Part shown: positions 47,819 to 56,734 of the stretch, one piece after another | Position numbering within the stretch: the stretch's first letter is position 1 | Layout: each line of letters starts with the position of its first letter | Source: Gammaproteobacteria bacterium | GTDB lineage: Bacteria > Pseudomonadota > Gammaproteobacteria > Steroidobacterales > Foliamicaceae | Length of the DNA stretch: 64,000 bases | Direction: 5' to 3' | Assembly: GCA_009845905.1 (NCBI GenBank) | Contig: VXYS01000006.1 | Coordinates: 142,266 to 206,265, forward strand | Translations under genes and position numbers: made by a program | Notes under the pieces: model-generated | What the model was told of the DNA's origin: nothing | Databases searched by the model: none | The model's input: only the letters and a program-made list of their open reading frames with translations

Positions 47819-49360
47819 GTGGCGCAGTCAATTCGGTCCGCTTTCGCACAAAATTTTCTGGGCGACTCGCCCCGCTGGTACAAGCAGACGATCATCGCGT
47901 TTCTGATCGTCAACCCGATCCTGTGGTTCCTGCTCCCGGGCGGCGAATTCATTGCGGGCTGGGTGCTGGTTCTGCAATTCATCTTCACGCTGGCGATGGC
48001 GCTGCGCTGCTATCCGCTGCAGCCCGGCGGGCTGCTGGCGATACAGGCGGTCCTGATGGGCATGACGTCGCCGGAGACGCTGTACACCAAGACTCTTGAG
48101 AACTTCCCCGTCATCCTGCTGATGATCTTCATGGTGGCGGGCATCTTCTTTTTGAAGGAGATGCTGCTCTACGTTTTCACCCGCATTCTGCTCGGGGTGC
48201 GCTCCCGGCTGCTGCTCTCGCTGCTCTTCAGCGCAACGGCCGCGGTGCTGTCCGCGTATCTTGATGCGCTGACCGTTACGGCGGTCATCATCTCGGTGGC
48301 GATCGGTTTTTACCGCATCTACCATTCGGTTGCGTCGGGCCTGTCGGGGGGCGAAGCCTCGAAGGTGCTGACCGACGACTCGCGGGTTGAAGCGGACAAG
48401 ATGGCGGAACTGCGTCAGTTCCGGGCCTTCCTTCGCGGCCTGATGATGCACGCTGCCGTAGGCACCGCGCTGGGCGGCGTCACGACGCTGGTCGGCGAGC
48501 CGCAGAACCTTCTGCTGGCCAAGGAGGCCGGCCGTGCTTTCGGCGAGGCGGGATGGAATTTCGGGCAGTTCTTCCTGAACATGGCGCCGGTGACCCTGCC
48601 CGTGCTGGTGGTGGGCCTGCTCACCTGCGCGGCGCTGGAACTGTTCGGCAAGTTCGGCTACGGCGTCAAGCTAAGCCCTGCCGTGCGCGAGGTCCTCGAA
48701 CGCTACGACCGCGAGGCCTCCGAGCGCCGCACGCCGAAGCAGAACGCCGCGCTGGTGGCCCAGGGCGGCGCGGCCGTAATTCTGATCATCGCACTGAGCC
48801 TTCATCAGCTTCACCATACCGAGGTGGGCCTGATCGGTCTGATGATCATCGTGCTCGCCACCGCTTTTTCCGGAGTCACGGAAGAGCACCGTCTCGGCAA
48901 GGCTTTTCAGGAAGCGCTGCCGTTTACCGCGCTGCTTGTGGTGTTCTTCGGCATCGTCGCGGTCATTTACGACCAGAAACTCTTCAAGCCGGTCACCGAC
49001 CTGATCTTCACGCGCGACGGGACCGAGCAGCTTGCGATCATGTACCTGGCCAACGGGGCCCTGTCGCTGATCAGCGACAACGTGTTCGTGGCCACGGTGT
49101 ATATCGCCGAGGTCAAGCAGGCGCTGTTTGATGGGCTGATCGACCGACCGCAGTTCGAATTGCTGGTCGTGGCCATCAATACCGGCACCAATATTCCGAG
49201 CGTGGGCACGCCGAACGGCCAGGCGGCGTTCCTGTTCCTGCTGACCACGGCGCTGGCGCCGGCCATTCGCCTGAGTTATCTGCGCATGGTGCTGATGGCC
49301 CTGCCGTACACGATCACGATGACCGCGACCGGCCTGCTCGCCATCATCTACGTCCTGTAA
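47819..49360 (+). CDS. nhaB: Na+/H+ antiporter NhaB (copy 2, tandem duplicate)
   Basis: 513 aa, same length as copy 1; about 36 amino acid differences by hand alignment (roughly 93% identity), a dozen of them in one cytoplasmic-loop stretch near residue 172-202. GTG start at 47819, 1603 bp after the copy 1 start. The duplication includes the short upstream sequence TAGAATCCGGCT. The bases 48839-49115 are identical to 47236-47512, which suggests recent gene conversion. Both copies keep all membrane motifs, so both may be functional. Confidence 0.93.
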   Translation: MAQSIRSAFAQNFLGDSPRWYKQTIIAFLIVNPILWFLLPGGEFIAGWVLVLQFIFTLAMALRCYPLQPGGLLAIQAVLMGMTSPETLYTKTLENFPVILLMIFMVAGIFFLKEMLLYVFTRILLGVRSRLLLSLLFSATAAVLSAYLDALTVTAVIISVAIGFYRIYHSVASGLSGGEASKVLTDDSRVEADKMAELRQFRAFLRGLMMHAAVGTALGGVTTLVGEPQNLLLAKEAGRAFGEAGWNFGQFFLNMAPVTLPVLVVGLLTCAALELFGKFGYGVKLSPAVREVLERYDREASERRTPKQNAALVAQGGAAVILIIALSLHQLHHTEVGLIGLMIIVLATAFSGVTEEHRLGKAFQEALPFTALLVVFFGIVAVIYDQKLFKPVTDLIFTRDGTEQLAIMYLANGALSLISDNVFVATVYIAEVKQALFDGLIDRPQFELLVVAINTGTNIPSVGTPNGQAAFLFLLTTALAPAIRLSYLRMVLMALPYTITMTATGLLAIIYVL

Positions 49361-49366
49361 GCGGGG

Positions 49367-50911
49367 TTGCCGCCCATCCCTGGGGACATCGCTTCCTTGC
49401 CGGAATGGGACGTGCTCCTGCGGCACGCGGGGCAGGCGCGCGAGTGGCGGCTGGGTGACCTGCTGGATGCGCCGGGGCGGTTTGAGGACTTTTTCCTGCG
49501 CAGCGACGGCCCGGCGGGGGCCGGAATGCTGCTCGATTACAGCCGGCAAAGGCTGAACGGCGAGACGCCCGGACTTCTCAAGGCACTGGCTGAGGCGCGA
49601 GGGCTTGAGGCCGCCCGGGCCGCTCTGTTCGCCGGTGAGGTCGTAAACCCAAGCGAGAATCGCGCCGCGCTGCATCCGGATGCCCGTTCCGCGAACCCGG
49701 CAAATGCGGTGCTGGCCGAGCAGCGGGAGCGAACGGGCGCGTTCGCCCGGCGGTTCCGGGCCGGCGAGGTGCTGGGGGCGAAGGGCGCGCCGCTGAAGCG
49801 CATCGTCAATATCGGCATCGGGGGTTCGGACCTCGGCGTGCGGCTCCTGTGTTCGGCGCTGGGGGACGAAAACTCCCGTCCGGTGGATTTCGTGACGGAA
49901 ATGGACGGCGTCGAGCTCGAGCGGGCGCTGTCGCGGAACGACCCCGCGGAAACGCTGTTCGTGGTGTGCTCGAAGAGCTTCTCCACCGCGGAAACACTCG
50001 CCAATGCGTACTCGGCGCGCCACTGGCTTACGGCGGCGCTCGGCGAAGACGCCCCGGCGCGTCATTTCGCCGCCGTTTCCGCCAACGCCGGAGCCATGAC
50101 CGCCTGGGGAATCGCGCGCGAAATGGCGTTTCTGATGCCGGATGCGGTAGGCGGGCGCTATTCGGTCTGGTCGGCCGCCGGCTTGAGCGCCTGGCTGGCG
50201 CTCGGTTCAGCCTGCATGAACAAGTTTCTTGAAGGCGGGCGCTGGATGGACCGGCACTTTAACGAGGTGCCTTTGGAAGCCGGCATGCCGGTGCTGATGG
50301 GCCTTCTCGCGTTCTGGAACCAGTCCATGCTGGGTTGCTCGACCCAACTCCTGCTCACGTACGACACGCGCCTGAAAGGGCTGCCGGCGTATCTGCGGCA
50401 ACTGGAAATGGAGAGCCTCGGCAAGAGCGTCGACGCGCAGGGCCGTCCGCTCGAAGGCAGGGGTGTGGCGGCCCTGCTGGGGGTTACCGGTTCGAGCGCG
50501 CAACACTCGATCATGCAATGGGCGCAGCAGGGCGCGCGCGCGCCCTGCGCCGAATTTATCGCGGTGCGGGACGGCGACGGGGCCTATCCGCGGATGCACG
50601 CGGAAGCGCTGCGCCAGATGCTGGCGCAAGCCGATGCCCTGGCGCGCGGCCTGCCGCAGAGCGCGATCGCCTCCGATCCCCTGGCGGCGCAAAAGGCCCT
50701 GCCCGGCGGCCGTCCCTCGAACATATTGCTGCTCGAAAGGCTCGATCCCCGGCACCTGGGCGCCTTGATCGCGCTGTACGAACACAAGGTCTTCGTTCAG
50801 GCAACGCTGCTGGGCGTAAACCCGTTCGACCAGTGGGGCGTGGAACACGCCAAGCGCCTGGCCGCCGATCCACGCTCGCGGCCGCCGTTGGCGAAACTCC
50901 TCGACGACTGA
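49367..50911 (+). CDS. pgi: Glucose-6-phosphate isomerase
   Basis: 514 aa, slightly shorter than the 549 aa E. coli enzyme. Two SIS domains (KRIVNIGIGGSDLG; FVVCSKSFSTAETLANA). Active-site E349 (LEMESLGK), H380 (GSSAQHSIMQWAQQG) and K496 (DQWGVEHAKRLA) are all present. The start is taken as TTG 49367, 6 bp after the nhaB stop, because no ATG or GTG precedes the conserved LDYSRQRLNGET region with the right length; a TTG seven codons later is possible. Interconverts glucose-6-P and fructose-6-P, linking glycolysis to the sugar-nucleotide genes nearby. Confidence 0.95.
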   Translation: MPPIPGDIASLPEWDVLLRHAGQAREWRLGDLLDAPGRFEDFFLRSDGPAGAGMLLDYSRQRLNGETPGLLKALAEARGLEAARAALFAGEVVNPSENRAALHPDARSANPANAVLAEQRERTGAFARRFRAGEVLGAKGAPLKRIVNIGIGGSDLGVRLLCSALGDENSRPVDFVTEMDGVELERALSRNDPAETLFVVCSKSFSTAETLANAYSARHWLTAALGEDAPARHFAAVSANAGAMTAWGIAREMAFLMPDAVGGRYSVWSAAGLSAWLALGSACMNKFLEGGRWMDRHFNEVPLEAGMPVLMGLLAFWNQSMLGCSTQLLLTYDTRLKGLPAYLRQLEMESLGKSVDAQGRPLEGRGVAALLGVTGSSAQHSIMQWAQQGARAPCAEFIAVRDGDGAYPRMHAEALRQMLAQADALARGLPQSAIASDPLAAQKALPGGRPSNILLLERLDPRHLGALIALYEHKVFVQATLLGVNPFDQWGVEHAKRLAADPRSRPPLAKLLDD

Positions 50912-50941
50912 CGCCACACCACGGAGCAAGGGTGGCTCGCC

Positions 50942-52174
50942 CTAACTGTCCCTTCTTCGTCGGAGACTGAAATGGAGGACAAGCCAGCCCAGCAACGCTG
51001 CCAGCGCCGAGCCCAGGAGAACGCCCAGGCGCGCCTTGTTGAAGTACGCGCCGCTGCCGTGTTCGAGTGCCAGGCCGGCGATGAACAGGCTCATGGTAAA
51101 ACCGATGCCGCATGCGAATGCAACGCCCAGCAACTGCATCCATGTGATCTCTCGCGGCAATCGCGCAAGCCCCGCGAGAGAGGCAATCCCCACAAAGGAC
51201 ACAATGCCGATCGATTTGCCGAGAACCAGCCCGGCGGCAACCCCTATCGCCACCGGATGCAAGATGGCGTCAAGCGCCATTTCGCGGATTGGCAGCCCCG
51301 CGTTGGCGAAAGCAAATACCGGAAGAACAATGAAGGCGACGGGCACATGGAGTTCGTGCTCAAGTTCCCGCAAGGGCGAGCCGCCATTTCTGCCCTTGAG
51401 GGGAATGCACAAGGCGATAAGGATTCCCGCCAATGTGGCATGCACGCCGGACTTCAGGACAGCCACCCACATCAACAGACCGATAAGCGCGTAGATCGAG
51501 ATTCGTTTTACGCCCATGCGATTCGCAAACACGGCGGCAACGAACATTGCGGAGCCCCAAAGCAAGGCCGTCACGGAGAGGTCCGCCACATAGAACATGG
51601 CAATAATCGCTATGGCCGCCAGGTCATCGATAATGGCCAGCGTGAGTACGAAGACCTTGAGCGCCAGTGGTACTCGAGCGCCGAACGCTCCAAGGAGTGC
51701 CAGCACGAAAGCGATGTCCGTCGCTACCGGGATCGCCCACGCGTCCAGGGCGATTGCGTCCGACCGGTTCAGGAAAACATAGATCAGCGCCGGCGCTGCG
51801 ATTCCGCCGGCAGCACCGACAAGCGGCAGCGTGAGCTTTTCGGGCGAGGAGAGCTCACCTTCAAGAAACTCACGTTTAAGCTCCAGGCCGATCAGGAAGA
51901 AGAACACGGCCATCAGGCCGTCATTGATCCAGAGCAAAAGGGGCTTCTCGATGAAGAAGTTGCCGATGCGGACGGAAGCTACGGTTTCGAGCAGTGCCTC
52001 GTAAACGTGGGCCCAGGGCGAATTTGCAGCCAGCAGGGCAAGGATTGCCGCTCCAAGGACCATCGCACCGCCGGCGGACTCAAGCCGCAGGAACTCCCGA
52101 AGGGCAGCGGTTATCTGATTGGGTTGTTCGTTGCGTGAGTTCACGGCAGCGCAGGGCAGATGCAGCGGCGGCAA
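50942..52174 (-). CDS. nhaA: Na+/H+ antiporter NhaA
   Basis: 410 aa with about 12 helices. The functional aspartates lie in IPVATDIAFVLALLG (D133-equivalent) and LTLAIIDDLAAIAIIA (D163/D164-equivalent of E. coli); GVHATLAG and FACGIGFTMSLFIAGLA are conserved helices. The start may be TTG 52174, preceded by a GAGG site, or GTG 52144, which is closer to the conserved start. Convergent with pgi (30-bp gap). With the two nhaB genes it gives three sodium antiporters within 6 kb. Confidence 0.94.
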   Translation of the reverse strand: MPPLHLPCAAVNSRNEQPNQITAALREFLRLESAGGAMVLGAAILALLAANSPWAHVYEALLETVASVRIGNFFIEKPLLLWINDGLMAVFFFLIGLELKREFLEGELSSPEKLTLPLVGAAGGIAAPALIYVFLNRSDAIALDAWAIPVATDIAFVLALLGAFGARVPLALKVFVLTLAIIDDLAAIAIIAMFYVADLSVTALLWGSAMFVAAVFANRMGVKRISIYALIGLLMWVAVLKSGVHATLAGILIALCIPLKGRNGGSPLRELEHELHVPVAFIVLPVFAFANAGLPIREMALDAILHPVAIGVAAGLVLGKSIGIVSFVGIASLAGLARLPREITWMQLLGVAFACGIGFTMSLFIAGLALEHGSGAYFNKARLGVLLGSALAALLGWLVLHFSLRRRRDS

Positions 52175-52248
52175 TATTGCAGCACCTCGGATCGGAACGG
52201 CAAGCTTGCAACGTAGGCGTACCGCGTCCTGCCTAAAATAGCAGGGTT

Positions 52249-53952
52249 ATGAAGATTACAGTTCACGGCTGCGGATACGTGGGACTGGTGACCGGGGCCT
52301 GTTTCGCGGAAACCGGGGTAAGTGTGGTCTGCCTCGACATCGACAGCGATACCGTCGATCGTCTGCAAACGGGCGATCTGCACATCTACGAGCCGGGCCT
52401 GGAGGACCTTGTCCAAAGGAACCTGGAAGCCGGACGCCTGCGGTTCAGCACGGACATTCAGGCGGGCGTGGCGCATGGCGATGCGCAGTTCATTGCGGTG
52501 AGCACACCATCCGGCGGCAACGGAGAGGCCGACTTGCGCCAGGTGTTCGCGGTGGCCGACTCGATAGCCGGGCATATGACCGGTTACCGCACGGTGGTCT
52601 GCAAGTCCACCGTTCCGGTGGGGACCTGCGCGAAGGTTCAGGCGCGCATCGCGGAAAAACTCAAGGAGAGGCGCGCCGGTTTCGCCTGTGACGTGGTTTC
52701 CAATCCGGAATTCCTCAAGGCCGGCGGGGCAGTATCGGATTTCATGCACCCCGAACGGATCATCCTGGGCACCCGCAGCGAGCGGGCGATCAAGTATCTG
52801 AGCAGGCTATACGCGCCGTTTCAACGCAAGCGCGACCGCCTGATGGTCATGGGGCCGGCGTCGGCCGAACTGACCAAGTACGCCGCCAACGCGATGCTGG
52901 CGACGCGGATCAGCTTCATGAACGAGCTGTCCGGCGTGGCCGAGCGGGTGGGCGCCGACATCGAGCAGGTACGCGCCGGCATCGGCGCCGACAAGCGGAT
53001 CGGCTACAACTACCTGTACGCAGGCTGCGGGTACGGAGGGTCCTGCCTGCCCAAGGACACCGATGCACTTGCGCAGACGGCGCGGGAGCATGGCTATCGG
53101 GCGCAGATCGTGGAGGCCGTATCCGGGGTCAACGAATCGCAGAAGGCGCTGCTGGGGCGGAAGATCCAGGCTTGGTTCGCAGAAAAACTGCCCGGCCGGC
53201 TGATCGCGCTTTGGGGCTTGTCGTTCAAACCCGGGACTGACGATATGCGCGGGGCGCCCAGCCTGGCGCTGATTGAGTTCCTGCTCTCGCAGGGTGCGCG
53301 CGTTCGTGCCTATGACCCGGTGGCCATCGAACGGTGCCGCGCACTGTTGGGTGATCGGCACGGTCTGGAGTACGCCCAGTCCGCCGGGGAGGCTGTGGAC
53401 GGCGCCGACGCCCTGGCCATCGTGACCGAATGGCCGCAGTTCCGATCGCCGGACTTCGGCCTGCTCATGGACAGGCTAAGGGAACCCGTGATCTTTGATG
53501 GCCGCAACCTGTATTCACCCGACGTCATGCGGGACAAGGGCTTTCGTTATTTCGGAATTGGCCGCGGCGAACGGATCGCCCGGGACAACGGCTCCGGCGT
53601 GCATCCGGTGGGCGAAGAAGTGTTTCGCCCCTGGGGCAGCTTCGAAGGGCTTGGGCAGGGCGAGGGCTACCAGGTCAAACGGCTGCGGGTCCTGCCCGGC
53701 GAGACGCTGTCGCTGCAGCGCCATCGCCGCCGGGAAGAGCACTGGGTGGTCGTCAGCGGCACGCCCGTGGCCGAACGGGACGGCGAGAGCCATTCCCTCA
53801 ATGTCGGCGACCATATTCTGATCCCGCTGGGCGCCGTACACCGGATCCACAATCCGGGTGACGAGCCTGCGGAGCTCGTTGAGGTGCAGTTGGGCGACTA
53901 CCTGGGCGAAGACGACATCGAGCGCTTCGAAGACGTCTACGGCCGCGCCTGA
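52249..53952 (+). CDS. UDP-glucose 6-dehydrogenase fused to a ManC-type cupin domain
   Basis: 567 aa. Residues 1 to about 440 are a complete UDP-glucose/GDP-mannose dehydrogenase: ITVHGCGYVGLVTGACFAETG (NAD site), KSTVPVGT, NPEFLKAGGAVSDFMHPERIILG, catalytic C266 in GYGGSCLPKDT, and SFKPGTDDMRGAPSLALIEFL. Residues about 455-567 are a cupin like the C-terminal isomerase domain of mannose-1-P guanylyltransferase/mannose-6-P isomerase: EEVFRPWGSFEGL, GYQVKRLRVLPGETLSLQRHRRREEHWVVVSGT and GAVHRIHNPGDEPAELVEVQ. The dehydrogenase makes UDP-glucuronate (or GDP-mannuronate). The cupin suggests a link to mannose-6-P. A phosphomannomutase gene follows 10 bp later. Confidence 0.9.
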   Translation: MKITVHGCGYVGLVTGACFAETGVSVVCLDIDSDTVDRLQTGDLHIYEPGLEDLVQRNLEAGRLRFSTDIQAGVAHGDAQFIAVSTPSGGNGEADLRQVFAVADSIAGHMTGYRTVVCKSTVPVGTCAKVQARIAEKLKERRAGFACDVVSNPEFLKAGGAVSDFMHPERIILGTRSERAIKYLSRLYAPFQRKRDRLMVMGPASAELTKYAANAMLATRISFMNELSGVAERVGADIEQVRAGIGADKRIGYNYLYAGCGYGGSCLPKDTDALAQTAREHGYRAQIVEAVSGVNESQKALLGRKIQAWFAEKLPGRLIALWGLSFKPGTDDMRGAPSLALIEFLLSQGARVRAYDPVAIERCRALLGDRHGLEYAQSAGEAVDGADALAIVTEWPQFRSPDFGLLMDRLREPVIFDGRNLYSPDVMRDKGFRYFGIGRGERIARDNGSGVHPVGEEVFRPWGSFEGLGQGEGYQVKRLRVLPGETLSLQRHRRREEHWVVVSGTPVAERDGESHSLNVGDHILIPLGAVHRIHNPGDEPAELVEVQLGDYLGEDDIERFEDVYGRA

Positions 53953-53962
53953 AACACGCCGG

Positions 53963-55312
53963 ATGAGACTTAAGCCTCCCTTCAAGGCGTACGACGTGCG
54001 CGGACGGGTGCCGGGCGAATTCAACGCCGACCTCGCCTGCCGCATCGGCGCCGCGCTGGTGCGTTTCACCGGCGCGAGGGAGGTAGTGCTGGGGTGCGAT
54101 GCCCGCCTGTCCAGCCCCGAAATCGCCGACGCCGTGGCCGAAGGCGCGACCCGCGCGGGCGCCGACATCGCCGACCTGGGCCTGTGCGGCACCGAACAGG
54201 TTTATTTCGCGACCGGACGGTTCGGATGCGGCGCAGGCGTCATGGTGACCGCCAGTCACAACCCAGCCGACTACAACGGGCTGAAGCTCGTTCGCGAAGA
54301 TGCGCGTCCCATCAGCGCCGACACCGGGCTGGCCGAGATTGCCCGTCTTGCGGAGTCGCCGCCGCCGCGCGGCGCCCGAGGCCGAAGGCGCCGCGCGAAG
54401 GTGCTTGGCGCCTGGCGTCGCCGCGTCCTTGGGTTCGTGGAAGACCTGCCGATGAACCCGCTGAAGGTCGTGGTCAACTCCGGGAACGGCGCTGCCGGAC
54501 CCAGCGTAGACAAGCTCTCGAAGCACCTGCCGCTGGAGATCGTTCATCTGCTGGCCGAACCGGACGGCAACTTCCCGAACGGCGTGCCCAATCCCCTGCT
54601 CGAGAGCACCCGCAATACCACGTCTGAAGCGGTGCTCGCGCATAACGCCGGGTTCGGGGTGGCGTTCGACGGCGATTTCGACCGCTGCGCCTTCTTCGAC
54701 GAGCGCGGCGAATTCGTCGATCCCTATTACACGGTCGGCATGTTTGCGTCCGCCCTCTTGCCCGCGCAGCCGGGCGCCGATCGGCGGGTGGTCCACGATC
54801 CCACGCTGGTCTGGGACACCGAAGAACAGGTGCGCTCCGCCGGAGGCCGGCCGATCCGAAACCGCGCGGGGCACTCCTACATCAAGCAGCGGATGCGCGA
54901 AGAGGACGCCGTCTATGGGGGCGAGAGCAGTGCGCACCATTATTTCCGCGAGTTCCTCTATTGCGATTCGGGCATGATCCCCTGGGTCCTGATGGCCGCC
55001 CTACTTTCCGCGCAGGGCGGAGGCCTGGCCGAACGCACCGCCGAGCGCCGCCGGCGCTATCCGACCAGCGGAGAAATCAACATGCCGGTTGGCGAGGATC
55101 CCGCGCCGCTGCTGCAGCGCCTTTCCGATGCTTATTCGGCACAAGGCGCCCTGGTGGACCATATCGACGGCCTCTCCGTCGATTTCCCCGACTGGCGCTT
55201 TAACCTGAGGCCCTCGAACACCGAGCCGCTGCTGCGCCTGAACCTCGAAACCCGCGCCGACCCTCAACTCCTGGCCGAAAAGACCGCCGAACTGACGACC
55301 AGGGTCAAATGA
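53963..55312 (+). CDS. Phosphomannomutase/phosphoglucomutase
   Basis: 449 aa alpha-D-phosphohexomutase. The ATG at 53963 starts the conserved FKAYDVRGRVPGEF. The phosphoserine is S98 (TASHNPADYNG), the Mg site is FDGDFDRC (D236, D238, D240), the sugar-recognition loop is GGESSAHHYF, and the phosphate loop RPSNTEPLLRLN. An Arg-rich insert (GARGRRRRAKVLGAWRRR, near 135-155) is unusual. With the fused dehydrogenase/cupin gene upstream it forms a small sugar-nucleotide operon for envelope or capsule polysaccharide. It overlaps the 3' end of the convergent ogt-like gene by 8 bp. Confidence 0.92.
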   Translation: MRLKPPFKAYDVRGRVPGEFNADLACRIGAALVRFTGAREVVLGCDARLSSPEIADAVAEGATRAGADIADLGLCGTEQVYFATGRFGCGAGVMVTASHNPADYNGLKLVREDARPISADTGLAEIARLAESPPPRGARGRRRRAKVLGAWRRRVLGFVEDLPMNPLKVVVNSGNGAAGPSVDKLSKHLPLEIVHLLAEPDGNFPNGVPNPLLESTRNTTSEAVLAHNAGFGVAFDGDFDRCAFFDERGEFVDPYYTVGMFASALLPAQPGADRRVVHDPTLVWDTEEQVRSAGGRPIRNRAGHSYIKQRMREEDAVYGGESSAHHYFREFLYCDSGMIPWVLMAALLSAQGGGLAERTAERRRRYPTSGEINMPVGEDPAPLLQRLSDAYSAQGALVDHIDGLSVDFPDWRFNLRPSNTEPLLRLNLETRADPQLLAEKTAELTTRVK

Positions 55313-56189
55313 TGTCTGCTGCGCCCCCGGGTTGGCCCATTTCGGTGCCGCCGGACAGTTGGCGACTCGCCTCCCACGCCAGCATGCAGCGTTTCCGCGT
55401 GACGCCCCCCGCGTAGTTCCCCGTAATCCCTCCCGCGCGAATCACGCGGTGGCACGGGATGAGGAAGGCGATCGGGTTTTTGCCCACCGCGCTCCCCGTC
55501 GCCCGAGCCGCCCGCGCGCTGCCGACCTCTGCGGCCAGATGGCCGTAAGTGACGACCTGTCCGGGGGGTACGCGCAGCAGGGCGCGCCAGACGGCCAGTT
55601 GGAAGTTGGTCCCGCGCACATGTATGGTCAGCGGGCGGCTCTCGGCTTCGAAGGGCGCCGCGAAGATGGACCGCGCCAGCGCCGTTGCCGTCAATTCGTC
55701 GCCTTCGAACGACGCCCGCCCCCAGGTGCGGCGGAGAGTTTCTTTCTCGGCGGAAACATCCCCGTCGGCCACAAACCCAACCCGGCAGACGCCGCGCCCG
55801 GTCCAGGCGACGAACACAGGCCCGAAAGGTGATTCTCCAGTGCCGAAGCGAATCGTCAGCCCCGCACCCCTGCTCCGGTACTCTCCCGGCGTAACGGCTT
55901 CCACGGTTACGAAGTGATCGTGGAGTCTGCCCGGGCCGGTGAGCCCGCTCCCATGGGCTGCCGCGAGCACTGACTCGGAGTTGTCGAGCAGCTTCTTCGC
56001 GTGCTGAACGGTAAGAAACTCAAGAAAGCGCTTTGGCGTGACGCCGGCCCAGCGCGAGAACAGCCGATGCAGATGGCTTTGGCTCAGACCGATATGCGCC
56101 GCCAGGTCCGCGAGTTCCGGCTGGCGCCCGCGATGCCTGGCCAGATAGCGAATGGCGGCCTCGATTCGGTCGTAGTCGGTCGTGTTCAT
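55305..56189 (-). CDS. AraC-type HTH fused to O6-alkylguanine-DNA alkyltransferase
   Basis: 294 aa. An AraC-type DNA-binding domain at about 1-100 (LADLAAHIGLSQSHLHRLFSRWAGVTPKRFLEF) is followed by a methyltransferase domain with the acceptor Cys246 in IPCHRV, preceded by RGTNFQLAVWRALLRVPPGQVVTYGHLA. It is Ada without the N-terminal zinc/phosphotriester-sensing domain, so it may repair alkylated guanine and bind DNA but lacks the known methylation switch. Its 3' end overlaps the phosphomannomutase gene by 8 bp tail to tail. Confidence 0.92.
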   Translation of the reverse strand: MNTTDYDRIEAAIRYLARHRGRQPELADLAAHIGLSQSHLHRLFSRWAGVTPKRFLEFLTVQHAKKLLDNSESVLAAAHGSGLTGPGRLHDHFVTVEAVTPGEYRSRGAGLTIRFGTGESPFGPVFVAWTGRGVCRVGFVADGDVSAEKETLRRTWGRASFEGDELTATALARSIFAAPFEAESRPLTIHVRGTNFQLAVWRALLRVPPGQVVTYGHLAAEVGSARAARATGSAVGKNPIAFLIPCHRVIRAGGITGNYAGGVTRKRCMLAWEASRQLSGGTEMGQPGGAADII

Positions 56190-56313
56190 GCGGAACTCCA
56201 GGAAACGGTCATCGATGCGGAACCATCTGCAACTTAATTTCTCCTGATCCCGAAATCGACCCGATCCTTGCTAAAGAAGGCTCAATACCCGTATTTTTGC
56301 TCGGATTTGTCCG

Positions 56314-56574
56314 GTGATCGCGGTCTATACTTCGCCCGTGGCCAATCCGGCGTTCGACACCCTGCAAGCTGCGGAATCCTTTCAGCAGGCTGGCATGCCT
56401 GCCGATCAAGCCAAGGCGGTAGCGCGCGCGATCCGGCAGCGCGGTGAAGAGCAGGTAACCAACTCAGGCCTGGCGGTTGCCTTGGCGCAACTTGAAACCC
56501 GCCTGACCAACCGCCTCTACATTTCCCTCGGTGTCCTCTTCGCTGCGCTCGTCGCCGTGGGCTTCTTCACCTGA
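56314..56574 (+). CDS. Small DUF1640-like membrane protein
   Basis: 86 aa if started at GTG 56314; the GTG at 56338 gives 78 aa starting ANPAFDTLQAAESFQQAGMPADQAKAVARAIRQR and fits the family better. The helix with the pattern FDT-LQAA-F-x-x-AGMP-x-x-QA is typical of DUF1640 (CCDC90-like) coiled-coil proteins. A short predicted coiled coil is followed by a single C-terminal membrane anchor (LYISLGVLFAALVAVGFF). It stands alone between the ogt-like gene and tRNA-Val. Function unknown. Confidence 0.6.
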   Translation: MIAVYTSPVANPAFDTLQAAESFQQAGMPADQAKAVARAIRQRGEEQVTNSGLAVALAQLETRLTNRLYISLGVLFAALVAVGFFT

Positions 56575-56591
56575 TATCGAGATACGTTTAC

Positions 56592-56666
56592 TGGTGGGCG
56601 ATGCTGGGATTGAACCAGCGACCTCTGCCGTGTGAAGGCAGCGCTCTCCCGCTGAGCTAATCGCCC
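56592..56666 (-). tRNA. tRNA-Val (anticodon CAC)
   Basis: 75 bases including CCA on the minus strand. Acceptor GGGCGAT/ATCGCCC, anticodon stem CTGCC/GGCAG around TTCACAC, with CAC at plus-strand 56632-56634. T-arm GCTGGTTCAATCCCAGC. Transcribed opposite to gltX, 68 bp away. Confidence 0.95.
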
Positions 56667-56734
56667 GTGGCCGGGTATTATTGACCGCCGCCTGCGCGGC
56701 CCGCAAGTAGCGCCGAAATTCTGATCTTACGCCG

